From assembly GCF_051200825.1 (NCBI RefSeq), contig NZ_CP195158.1, forward strand, positions 1,798,001-1,862,000: a DNA stretch of 64,000 nucleotides, read 5' to 3'. Origin of the DNA: Formosa sp030427735. GTDB lineage: Bacteria > Bacteroidota > Bacteroidia > Flavobacteriales > Flavobacteriaceae. The position numbers and the translations under genes are program-made. The notes under the pieces are model-generated. The model was not told the DNA's origin, did no database searches, and saw only the letters and a list, made by a program, of their open reading frames with translations. Shown one piece after another: positions 43,117 through 51,452 of this stretch (positions within the stretch are counted from its first letter, which is position 1; the number at the start of each line of letters is the position of its first letter).

Positions 43117-44265
43117 TTATTTTTGAAATTGAAATAGATGAGATATTAAGTCCTTAAAATCTTGTGGAGTCGCTGCATCGCGTTTTAGTTTTCGCCATAA
43201 TTTTATAGTATTATACATGGGTAATAGTAAACCAAGACTTAAAATAATAACTCCAAATATTAGGCTGTTAACAGGTTGTACAAAAGTTGATTTGGCTGTG
43301 AATATGGTTAAAATAAATAAAACCGATAAGGGTAACGATAAGGCTAAAATGGATAACGCAAAATCTACATGAAACGTTTGTCGCTCTTCAGTAATGTCCA
43401 GTTCTTTTGATGCGATGCTGGAAATATGTGCAAAGGGCCAAAAACTACAAGCGCTTAAACCAAAAACTAAAGCTAACAACAAATCGTCTTGTACTTGAAA
43501 AGGACTTATAGCAGCAATACTGCCGATAAGCAAAATACTGAATCCGTAACGCAGCATCAGTAGCGAAAAAACTTGGGCTATTTGCTTTTTTTTAATAACG
43601 ACGGCTAAACCAATAAATAAAAGCACTAAAGGCGTCATGATGCTGCTTAAGCGTTCTAAGTTTTGTTGAATAAATTGGGGTAAATTTTCCATGTGTATCC
43701 CGAAACCTACAAAAGATAAAGCGATTAATATGAAGATGTTAACAGGTTCTAATAACATAACCTTAGCCAAGGCTTTTAATTTGTGCTTTAAGGGTTCTGG
43801 GGCAGATTCCTGATTTTTGCGATACCAAGTAATGGCCACAAGATACAGTACAAACAACACGAAAAACTTATTCCCTAAATCGGCCATTGCGGCTTTAGCT
43901 AAAAAAGGTGTTCCTAAAAATTCTAAAATAAATGGAAAACAAGAGAGCCCAGGAGCCAAAGAAGGAATAAGTAGTCTTGATGTGTTGCGTATAGCTGTAT
44001 TATTGATGCCCAATACGGTTAAAAATACAGGAGTTAAAACAAACAAAACGCCATTAAATGCTAAAGCAAATAGTGGTAACCAAAGTAAATCTGCATGCAA
44101 TTCTATGTTTAATAAAGCAATAAAGATGGTTGCTGGTAAAGCCAGTAGCAAGATGATTTTTTTTAAACCATTAACTTCATCTTTCGAGCTAAACTTTTGT
44201 TTTAAGATGATTCCTAAAAGTATAAAAACAATAAATGAAAGTGCTTTTATGTGAGCATCCGTCAT
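43117..44265 (-). CDS. AEC-family permease-like membrane protein
   Basis: The 382-residue protein has about ten membrane helices. The N-terminal ALSFIVFILLGIILKQ and the central and C-terminal repeats of helices resemble the auxin efflux carrier (AEC) or related bile-acid/arsenite-like fold. The substrate is unknown. It starts 3 bp after the Tat-signal aminotransferase gene ends, so one message is likely and transport of an amino-acid-like or keto-acid product is a reasonable guess. The C-terminus is cytoplasmic and charged. Confidence 0.7.
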   Translation of the reverse strand: MTDAHIKALSFIVFILLGIILKQKFSSKDEVNGLKKIILLLALPATIFIALLNIELHADLLWLPLFALAFNGVLFVLTPVFLTVLGINNTAIRNTSRLLIPSLAPGLSCFPFILEFLGTPFLAKAAMADLGNKFFVLFVLYLVAITWYRKNQESAPEPLKHKLKALAKVMLLEPVNIFILIALSFVGFGIHMENLPQFIQQNLERLSSIMTPLVLLFIGLAVVIKKKQIAQVFSLLMLRYGFSILLIGSIAAISPFQVQDDLLLALVFGLSACSFWPFAHISSIASKELDITEERQTFHVDFALSILALSLPLSVLFILTIFTAKSTFVQPVNSLIFGVIILSLGLLLPMYNTIKLWRKLKRDAATPQDFKDLISHLFQFQK

Positions 44266-44268
44266 AAG

Positions 44269-45456
44269 TTAAAGTATTTGATCTAAAGCATCTGTAAATA
44301 ATTGCATTTCTTCCATAGTACCCATAGACACACGGCACCAGTTTTTATCCCAAAACGTAAAGGCGCGAACCCCAACACCTTTGCCATACATGGCTTTTAA
44401 AAAATCTTTACCATCCATATCGATTTCGAAAATGATAAAATTTGTTTGCGATGGCAGGTAGTTGTAATTTTTCTTTTTAAGATATGCTGTGGTGTATGCT
44501 CTAGCTTCAGCAATTTTAGATTTAGACATGTTTAAAAAATCCTGTCCTTTTAAGCTGGTTGTTGCCGCCATAACTGACGGTCCTGTAATACCCATCCCTC
44601 CTCTGGTAATGGCATTAATTTGAGCTATCGTTTCTTTTTTGCCTACTAGATAACCAATCCGTAATCCGGCCATACCGTGTATTTTAGAAAATGTTCGCGC
44701 AACCATAACGTTTTTACCCTGACTTACTAAATCTACCATACTATCTTTTAAACCATTGTCCGAAAGCTCTATATAAGCTTCATCTACAAATACTGGTACT
44801 TTGGTAGACACGCGACTACAAAACGCTTTTAAGTCGGTAGCGTTGGTAATGGAACCCGTTGGATTGTTGGGGTTACAGATATAAATCAATTTGGTATTAC
44901 TATCTATACCAGCTTCCATAGCTTTAAGGTCGTGCTGCGAATCGGGGAGTAATTTATACGATTTCCAGTGTCCGCCAACAGCTTCAGATACATGAATTAA
45001 AGACATGTAACTCGGGTCGGCACTAATGACATTACCACCTTTTTGGAAAAAGACCATGGCTACTTTTTCTAAAATATCAGATGAGCCTGGCGCCATTAAA
45101 ATCTGATCGGTTTGTACACCTTCTTTATCTGCTATGTTTTGTATTAATTGATTTAAAGTTTCCCAAGCATAACGATTTCCCGAAAACACCTCGTCCTGAA
45201 ACGCTTTAGCGGCAAGGGGAGGTGGCCCATAAGGGTTTTCGTTGGCTCGTAATATTGCTTTTAAAGTTGTGTCATCTACTTTAGGAGGTGTAAATTCATT
45301 AAAAGAACTGTTTGTATTAAATAAAAACGTAAGGTTGTTTTTTTGAGCATGCGTAACAGTATGAGACCATGCTTCGGTAGGCATCATGGCCAAACCAGCC
45401 ATGGTTAAGGCGCCTTGTTTTAACCAAGAGCGTCTGCTAATAGGGGAAAATTTCAT
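44269..45456 (-). CDS. PLP-dependent class I/II aminotransferase, Tat signal
   Basis: The 395-residue enzyme looks like a histidinol-phosphate-type aminotransferase: ILRANENPYGPPPLA near the start, LMAPGSSDILEK, CNPNNPTGS, and the PLP Lys in TFSKIHGMAGLRIGYLVG. Unusually it starts with SRRSWLKQG and a hydrophobic stretch, a twin-arginine signal, so the folded enzyme may be exported to the periplasm. The neighbour downstream is an AEC-type permease gene, 3 bp away. Substrate unknown, and the export is predicted only. Confidence 0.85.
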   Translation of the reverse strand: MKFSPISRRSWLKQGALTMAGLAMMPTEAWSHTVTHAQKNNLTFLFNTNSSFNEFTPPKVDDTTLKAILRANENPYGPPPLAAKAFQDEVFSGNRYAWETLNQLIQNIADKEGVQTDQILMAPGSSDILEKVAMVFFQKGGNVISADPSYMSLIHVSEAVGGHWKSYKLLPDSQHDLKAMEAGIDSNTKLIYICNPNNPTGSITNATDLKAFCSRVSTKVPVFVDEAYIELSDNGLKDSMVDLVSQGKNVMVARTFSKIHGMAGLRIGYLVGKKETIAQINAITRGGMGITGPSVMAATTSLKGQDFLNMSKSKIAEARAYTTAYLKKKNYNYLPSQTNFIIFEIDMDGKDFLKAMYGKGVGVRAFTFWDKNWCRVSMGTMEEMQLFTDALDQIL

Positions 45457-45689
45457 TTGATGATTATTGAATTACCCCACTAAAATTAGAATATTAATTA
45501 CATTAAATATGTTAAAATTAATTTTTTGAAAGAAATAACAAAGCGTTTTATTGAATTGACTAATAATATGATAAATTTTATTAAATCAATATTTAATAAG
45601 GGGCTAAAATGGGATGTTTTTAACGCGTACAGACTGTATGACGTGTACAAAAAGAAGGTTTTTTACTGAAAACGTAGCCACACTTTAAT

Positions 45690-45732
45690 AAAAAAATCCT
45701 GATGCTTAAACGCTTGTTTAAAACATCAGGAT
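45690..45732 (-). terminator. Terminator of the FKBP gene
   Basis: On the minus strand ATCCTGATG (45732 down) pairs with CATCAGGAT (45704 down), with an inner imperfect stem, followed by seven T at 45690-45696. Confidence 0.8.
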
Positions 45733-45754
45733 CATATTATTTATAAAATTGTTT

Positions 45755-46186
45755 TTAGGCTTTGATGTCTACGACTTCTAAATCGAACACCACATCTTGG
45801 CCGGCAAGTGGATGATTGGCGTCTACGACTATACTTTCGTCTTTAACATCTACAATCATTAAATTATGTTCTGTACCGTCTGGAGCTTTAGATACTAAGC
45901 CCATACCAACTTCTGGTTGTATTTCTGGAGGTAATTGATTTTTTGGAACTTCTTGAATTAATTCTGGACGAGACTCACCAAAAGCTTCATCTTTAGTTAA
46001 GGTAATGGTCTTTTTTTCGTTTAATTTCATATCGATTAAACCGTTTTCAAAACCAGGAATCATTTGTCCTTGTCCTAAAGTAAACTCTAAAGGTTCACGA
46101 CCTTCCGAAGTATCGAACACTTGTCCGTTCGCTAATTTTCCTGTGTAGTGTACCTTTACGGTGTTGTTCTCTTTAACTTGACTCAT
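45755..46186 (-). CDS. FKBP-type peptidyl-prolyl isomerase, SlyD-like
   Basis: The 143-residue protein starts with the FKBP core VKVHYTGKLANGQVFDTSEGREPLEFTLG and GFENGLIDM, then an inserted flap segment (about 65-120) rich in acidic residues, and a final VVFDLEVVDIKA strand. The order matches SlyD-type FKBPs that isomerise prolyl bonds and act as chaperones. There is no His-rich nickel-binding tail. It is cytoplasmic and monocistronic, with a strong terminator after it. Confidence 0.92.
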   Translation of the reverse strand: MSQVKENNTVKVHYTGKLANGQVFDTSEGREPLEFTLGQGQMIPGFENGLIDMKLNEKKTITLTKDEAFGESRPELIQEVPKNQLPPEIQPEVGMGLVSKAPDGTEHNLMIVDVKDESIVVDANHPLAGQDVVFDLEVVDIKA

Positions 46187-46356
46187 ATTTATATGTTTTG
46201 TTTATAAAATATAGCAGACATAACTTTTATGCGCTATATATTTTATATTCTGGTGTAACAGCCGCCAAAATCAAGCCAAGATCTATAATCGGTAATAATG
46301 ACAGGTTTTGAAATATTTTCAGTTTTAGAAACGAATTCAATTTCAAGACATTCAAT

Positions 46357-46396
46357 AAAAAAAAGACTGATTTAAATCATTTTAAGTCAGTCTTTT
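46357..46396 (-). terminator. Terminator of the pectate lyase gene
   Basis: AAAAGACTGA at 46361-46370 and TCAGTCTTTT at 46387-46396 form a stem, with a run of eight T on the minus strand. The pattern is nearly symmetrical and could act on both strands. Confidence 0.8.
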
Positions 46397-46422
46397 CGTC
46401 AAATTAAGAATGTTATATGCGT

Positions 46423-48381
46423 TTATTCTTTAATAAACTTATAGGTTTTTGTTGATTGTGCGGTTTGTACTTTTAAAATATATAACCCATTATTTAAGTG
46501 TGCCGTTGGTATGCTTAGGGTATTGCTGTTAGATTTAAGATCGTCTGCATGTAATACGGCTACACGTTTGCCCAATAGATTATAAACAGATACAGCTGTA
46601 ATAGTTTGCAATGGCATATTAGTTTGTAGATGTAACTGTGTGGTAACAGGATTAGGAAATAACTTGATTTTAAATGTAATGTCATTGTTTATAGTATTAA
46701 CACTTAACAACTTATCGCTAATGTGCTCGACAATACTATTAAGGTAAACCTCTACATTAGTGTACATATCGCTTAAGGTGTAGGTTATGCCATCTGTAGC
46801 ATCGTTACTGTTTAAACCGTTGCTAGTTTCCCAATCGTCTGGCATGCCGTCGCCATCGGTATCTGTTGGCGCTTCGGTGCTGTTGTATGTTGGCCAACCA
46901 TTAACATCGGCTTGCGAATCTATCAATCCGTTGGTACTTCCGTTAGAGCCCGTATAGGTATAAGTGCCGTTGGTTACTTCTTCAACAATACGTGCATCAA
47001 CGTTGTCGCGCACCAAGCAAGCCCCTACGTAATTTAATACTTTGGTGTACGCATCTTGCGAAGCATCGGTTGGTATATTTTGAGCTTCAAAAGGAGTAGT
47101 GGACTTCAACTCGTCTTTACTTTTAGAAGACGGATTCGGGTCTATACCTTGCCAGTTATCGTTGGTAACGGTAGTACTTTCGTTCACATAATTTCCATCA
47201 ACATAAAACGTTCCCCAGATACCTGCAGCTTGCGAATTGCCACCATTATCGGCATAGGGTTCGAAAATACGATCGCGTACTCCAGATTTCGTGGCTGGTC
47301 CTGGTTTGTAATAATTGTTTACCATATTGTAGCGTCCACCTTCACCAGCATAACCACTATTGCCGCCCCAATTATAAAGCACGTTATTTCTGAAATCTAC
47401 CAATTCTAAATCGGCTTGGTTAGAGTAGCGGCTACCATTAAAACGTGGATTTCTGCTGTCGTGATGCGCTAACAAATTATGATGAAACGTTGCGCCTTTA
47501 CCGCCCCAAATACCACCGTAGCCGTGTTTGCCTTTTTCGTGAACCGAGTTACGAAGACTTTCTGAAAGTACACACCATTGCATGGTAAAATTGGTGTTGT
47601 CGTAAAACGATGCGCACTCGTCGGTACCCCAGCTCATAGAACAATGGTCTATAATAATATTGCTTCGGTTTCTGCCTTTAAAAGCATCGTCTTCGGTTTG
47701 CATTTCGTCGCCCATTCTAAATCTTAAATACCTTACAATAACATTATTGGCGCTAATTTCTACCGAGTAATTTTTCAAACAAATACCATCGCCAGGAGCC
47801 GTTTGTCCTGCTATGGTAATGTCGTCTCTGTTAATGCTTAATCGCGATTGCAAGGCAATGGTTCCCGATACTTTAAACACAACAATTCTCGGGCCGCTCG
47901 TTGTAACGGCCGCTCTTAAACTGCCCGTACCAGAATCGTTTAAGTTGGTTACATAAATTACTTTACCGCCGCGACCACCTGTAGTGTATTTACCATGTCC
48001 TTCGGCTGTCGGAAAAGCAGGAGTAAGGTCGGTTGTACTTGCTTCGTTTACGGTAATCGTGGCCGATTTTTCGGCATCGGGAGTACCACCAACCGTAGTA
48101 ATTGTATATTTAAACACGCCAGTTTCTGTAGGTACGCCACTAAAACTCACTTTGCTTTGTTCGTTTTCTATATCGGCGTTTATCCCGTTGGGTAAACCCG
48201 TAACAGTTACCGTTGTGGCATTTTCCCAGTTATAGTAAAAGTTCTCTATAGGCGTACCGAGGTCTACCGTTTGCGATGAACTCCCCGAACCGTGTTTAAT
48301 GAGTACGGCTTGTGCATGATGTTGTGCCGTGCCCAGAATAAAATATATGCATACACACATAAAAGTTGAAATTGTTTTCAT
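46423..48381 (-). CDS. Secreted PL1-type pectate lyase with T9SS tail
   Basis: The 652-residue protein has a signal peptide (ends near TAQHHAQA), an Ig-like domain (about 30-110), then a parallel beta-helix (about 120-480) with the PL1 marks IIDHCSMSWGTDECASFYD, HHDSRNPRFNGSRYS and NVLYNWGG, and an acidic DTDGDGMPDDWE segment that looks like a calcium-binding dockerin-like or thrombospondin-type repeat. The last about 80 residues are the T9SS sorting domain (LFPNPVTTQLHLQTN, NNGLYILKVQ, ending TKTYKFIKE). It cleaves pectate by beta-elimination at the cell surface or outside it. It stands alone. Confidence 0.9.
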   Translation of the reverse strand: MKTISTFMCVCIYFILGTAQHHAQAVLIKHGSGSSSQTVDLGTPIENFYYNWENATTVTVTGLPNGINADIENEQSKVSFSGVPTETGVFKYTITTVGGTPDAEKSATITVNEASTTDLTPAFPTAEGHGKYTTGGRGGKVIYVTNLNDSGTGSLRAAVTTSGPRIVVFKVSGTIALQSRLSINRDDITIAGQTAPGDGICLKNYSVEISANNVIVRYLRFRMGDEMQTEDDAFKGRNRSNIIIDHCSMSWGTDECASFYDNTNFTMQWCVLSESLRNSVHEKGKHGYGGIWGGKGATFHHNLLAHHDSRNPRFNGSRYSNQADLELVDFRNNVLYNWGGNSGYAGEGGRYNMVNNYYKPGPATKSGVRDRIFEPYADNGGNSQAAGIWGTFYVDGNYVNESTTVTNDNWQGIDPNPSSKSKDELKSTTPFEAQNIPTDASQDAYTKVLNYVGACLVRDNVDARIVEEVTNGTYTYTGSNGSTNGLIDSQADVNGWPTYNSTEAPTDTDGDGMPDDWETSNGLNSNDATDGITYTLSDMYTNVEVYLNSIVEHISDKLLSVNTINNDITFKIKLFPNPVTTQLHLQTNMPLQTITAVSVYNLLGKRVAVLHADDLKSNSNTLSIPTAHLNNGLYILKVQTAQSTKTYKFIKE

Positions 48382-48850
48382 AGCATTGGTTAAATGTAAT
48401 TAGTTATAAAGTTGATTTGTTTTTGGTGCTAACACTGCGTTTTAAATACAGTATTAACGATTTAATTGTTAAAACCATAAATATACTATGATTGTTTTAG
48501 TTTTAATGTTTTTTGAACACTTATTATTTGAGGATGTTGTAATGGATAAGATAAATTATATTGTTGATGAACAATATGTCGTAAAACAGCTGTTACATAA
48601 ATTAAATTAAGTTGTAGTTCTATTCGCCGTTTTAATCATATTATATTTTTGTTCTATAATGTTCTGCGTTATGTAACTTGAGCTTTGGATAAAAGCGAAA
48701 GTTGTTACTACAGATTCTTGAAAAAATTTATTTCCAAAGTTTCTTTTACGATGTTAATGGAACACTTTTTATGCTAAACGACGTAGGAGGGAAGTATAAT
48801 GTGTGTGGAATGGAATATAGTTTTTATAATTAACACTTAAACCTCAAATG
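48382..48850. other. Intergenic region, no gene seen
   Basis: The gap lies between the divergent pectate lyase gene and the second LytS/LytTR pair. It holds presumptive promoters for both. I see no repeat or RNA gene, and reading frames are short. Just before the kinase gene is the shared LytTR-type motif listed next. Confidence 0.5.
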
Positions 48851-48868
48851 TTACGTTCCTGTACTTTT
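48831..48868 (+). promoter_or_regulatory. Candidate LytTR binding site before the second kinase gene
   Basis: TTACGTTCCTGTACTTTT at 48851-48868 matches 17 of 18 bases of the motif at 50751-50768. Exactly 20 bp upstream of each lies a TAAC half-site (TAACACTTAA here). LytTR regulators typically contact two direct repeats about 20 bp apart, so this could be an autoregulatory site. Confidence 0.5.
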
Positions 48869-48908
48869 CCTTTCACTATTTAAAAGTATTTCGTTGCTTT
48901 GCTTAAGA

Positions 48909-50000
48909 ATGGATATCAACAATAAAATAAATAATAGTAAAACAAGGATATCTCTATATTGGAAATGTCAATTAATTGGATGGAGTATCGTTTCAGTTTA
49001 TTGGGCTTATACAGTATATACAAGAGATAATTACGGCATTTTTTATACGTTGTTAAATTATGTATTAGACATTTCGATAGGAATATTTTTAACACATATG
49101 TACAGGCGATTTGCCTTAAAAGCAAAATGGAGTAGTTTACCCATAAAAAAATTACTAACCCGTTTAGTACCTACTATAATTTTATTAGCTGTTTTATATG
49201 TATTAATAAACAATTTAAAATGGTATGTGTACTGGACTTTTATTGCAGGCGAGGATAAAAATTTCTTTGAAGCCATCATATACTGGGATCCAATTTTACT
49301 TACAGGACTTCGACTAATGTCTATTTGGGTATTGGCATATCACTTGTATCATTACTATCAAAAAGAAGTTGTTACGGCTAAAGAAAATGCTCAATTATCT
49401 TTAATAGCTAAACAAGCCCAATTAGATAATTTATCGGCTCAATTAAATCCACATTTCTTATTCAACTCCTTAAACTCTATTAAATCATTGGTAATCGAAA
49501 ATCCTAACGTTGCAAGAAGAGCAATTGATTTATTATCAGATTTATTGCGTTCATCATTATATGAAAAAGACAAAGGTTTAATATCTATTAAAAATGAACT
49601 TGCTTTAGTTTATGATTATATTGAATTAGAAAAAATGCGTTTTGAAGAACGACTGCAACTAAAAACCAATATTGACGATGACCTCATTAATTATAAGATT
49701 CCCACATTAAGTATTCAGTTGTTAGTTGAAAATGCCATTAAACATGGAATTGACTTAAAAGTTGGGGGTGGTGTTGTTTTCTTGAAAATTTATAAACAGG
49801 AAGGTGATATTTATATTACAGTTGAGAATCCTGGAGTAATTAACCAACATAAAAGTGTTGGATTAGGTTTAAAAAACTTAAAAAAACGCCTAGAAATTCA
49901 ATATAAAGGTAAGGCTGTTTTTAGTTTAACAGCGAAAGAAAATGACTGTATAGTTGCAGAAATAGTAATTCCAATGCATATAGAAGATGAAAAGATATAA
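48909..50000 (+). CDS. LytS-like sensor histidine kinase (second pair)
   Basis: The start is placed at the ATG 48909 (MDINNKINNS), giving 363 residues. Four membrane segments occupy about 20-155 with short loops and no obvious sensor domain. A coiled coil leads to QLNPHFLFNSLNSIKS with the phosphoacceptor His, then ENAIKHGID and GLGLKNLKKRLE. It is the single-domain LytS/YehU type. It overlaps the regulator gene by 14 bp, hence strong translational coupling. The kinase shares its regulator's presumed target motif upstream of its own gene. Confidence 0.88.
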   Translation: MDINNKINNSKTRISLYWKCQLIGWSIVSVYWAYTVYTRDNYGIFYTLLNYVLDISIGIFLTHMYRRFALKAKWSSLPIKKLLTRLVPTIILLAVLYVLINNLKWYVYWTFIAGEDKNFFEAIIYWDPILLTGLRLMSIWVLAYHLYHYYQKEVVTAKENAQLSLIAKQAQLDNLSAQLNPHFLFNSLNSIKSLVIENPNVARRAIDLLSDLLRSSLYEKDKGLISIKNELALVYDYIELEKMRFEERLQLKTNIDDDLINYKIPTLSIQLLVENAIKHGIDLKVGGGVVFLKIYKQEGDIYITVENPGVINQHKSVGLGLKNLKKRLEIQYKGKAVFSLTAKENDCIVAEIVIPMHIEDEKI

Positions 50001-50709
50001 AACCATAATCATTGATGACGAACGTTTAGCGAGAGAAGAAGTAAAACGTGCATTAGAAAAACATCAAGAGTTTGAAGTTATTGGTGAAGCAAGTCATGTA
50101 GATGAGGCCATATCTTTAATTGAAGAATTACAACCAGATATTTTATTTTTGGATATTCATATGCCTGGTAAATCTGGATTTGATTTATTGGAGGAATTAA
50201 CAAATGTACCTGACGTTGTTTTTACAACTGCTTATGATCAATATGCTGTAAAAGCTTTTGAGATGAATGCTTTAGATTATTTAGTAAAGCCTTTGAGAGA
50301 CGAGCGCTTTTCTAAAACTATTGAAAAGGTAAAGGAAGAATTATCTAAAAGAGTAAAAATTGAGCCAACAACCTTACCAATGCATCAAAAGATATTTATA
50401 AAAGATGGTGATAAATGTCATTTTATTCCGCTAACGGATATTCATTTTATTGAATCTTTAGAAAATTACGCACGGCTTTATTTTGGTTCTAATAAAGCGA
50501 TGATAAAGCGTTCTTTAAATTTATTAGCAGAAAAATTAGACCCTAAAGTTTTTTTCCGAGTTAATCGAAGTCAAATGATTAACATTAATTACATCAAAGA
50601 GATTCATCCATATTTCAATAATAAATTACAAATTATATTAACTACTGGAGAAAAAGTAGAAGTATCTAGCAGGCAATCGGTAAGATTTAAAAACTGGAAT
50701 AGTTTATAA
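49987..50709 (+). CDS. LytTR-family response regulator (second pair)
   Basis: The 240-residue regulator has a receiver domain with DDERLAREE near residues 10-18, the phosphorylated Asp56 in FLDIHMPGKSG, and TTAYDQYAVKAF and DYLVKPL. The C-terminal LytTR DNA-binding domain (about 135-240) has IFIKDGDKCHFI, IHFIESLENYARLYFG, FFRVNRSQMINI and VEVSSRQSVRF. It probably binds the paired sites upstream of its own operon and upstream of the following lipoprotein-hydrolase operon. The signal is unknown. Confidence 0.9.
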   Translation: MKRYKTIIIDDERLAREEVKRALEKHQEFEVIGEASHVDEAISLIEELQPDILFLDIHMPGKSGFDLLEELTNVPDVVFTTAYDQYAVKAFEMNALDYLVKPLRDERFSKTIEKVKEELSKRVKIEPTTLPMHQKIFIKDGDKCHFIPLTDIHFIESLENYARLYFGSNKAMIKRSLNLLAEKLDPKVFFRVNRSQMININYIKEIHPYFNNKLQIILTTGEKVEVSSRQSVRFKNWNSL

Positions 50710-50730
50710 AGAAATAATCGTTCAGTTTTC

Positions 50731-50768
50731 TAACGTTCATTTGCATTTATTTACGCTCCTGTACTTTT
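50731..50768 (+). promoter_or_regulatory. Candidate LytTR binding site before the lipoprotein-hydrolase operon
   Basis: TTACGCTCCTGTACTTTT at 50751-50768 differs at one base from the copy before the kinase gene. Its paired half-site TAACGTTCAT at 50731 is exactly 20 bp upstream. Both sites lie close above presumed promoters, consistent with activation. Confidence 0.55.
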
Positions 50769-50827
50769 TGTTTTTTGATACAATTAACTGCCTTTAATTT
50801 GTATCATAAATCATTAAAACTACTATT

Positions 50828-51439
50828 ATGAAAATTATTACAGTTCTAAATTACATTGCAAAATTAGTATTGATTTTAGCAATATCTTTTTTGGCATCTT
50901 GCAAAAGTAATCCAGAAACAACCGTTACTAAACAACCCGTATTAACTGATTATACAATAGGAGAGAAATGGGTGTGGAAATACAAAGGTATTACTGATGA
51001 AGGCGAAGTAAGATCGGATGGAACTGATACCAAAAAAATTGTTGGTTTTAATGGAGCATTAGGAATGACCATAGATAACGATACCGTTTTGGTGTCTGAA
51101 ATTGTAAAGCCTGAAAAAAGTGACACACCAAAATATAAATGGCCTTTGGAAGTCGGTAAAAAGTGGATATATGAAAAAGACTGGACCAGTCAAGATGGTA
51201 CTACAGGTAAACAAAATCAGGATGTAGAAGTCCTATCCTTTAAAGAAGAAACAGTCGCAGCAGGGACTTTTATGGCCTACACTATTGAGTACAAAGGAAC
51301 CATTTCAAATTCAAGAGGTTATAGTGCCAAAACGGATGAAGTTTGGTTGTATGCTCCAGAAATTAAGAATTTTATAAAAATGACTCAAGTTCAAGACGGC
51401 TTTTCTTATACCGAGGAATTAATTGAATATTCAAAATAA
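50828..51439 (+). CDS. Lipoprotein of unknown function with repeated aromatic motif
   Basis: The 203-residue product has a lipoprotein signal ending FLASCKSN (Cys near residue 25). The mature part holds two similar segments, DYTIGEKWVWKYKG (about 40) and PLEVGKKWIYEKDW (about 105), suggesting a duplicated or periodic beta domain, and a final part with aromatic strands ending TEELIEYSK. No family is recognised. It lies 13 bp before a CocE/NonD-type hydrolase gene, so the two are co-transcribed and may act together on a peptide or ester substrate at the cell envelope. Regulation probably runs through the adjacent LytTR pair. Confidence 0.65.
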   Translation: MKIITVLNYIAKLVLILAISFLASCKSNPETTVTKQPVLTDYTIGEKWVWKYKGITDEGEVRSDGTDTKKIVGFNGALGMTIDNDTVLVSEIVKPEKSDTPKYKWPLEVGKKWIYEKDWTSQDGTTGKQNQDVEVLSFKEETVAAGTFMAYTIEYKGTISNSRGYSAKTDEVWLYAPEIKNFIKMTQVQDGFSYTEELIEYSK

Positions 51440-51452
51440 AGCAATCATTAAA

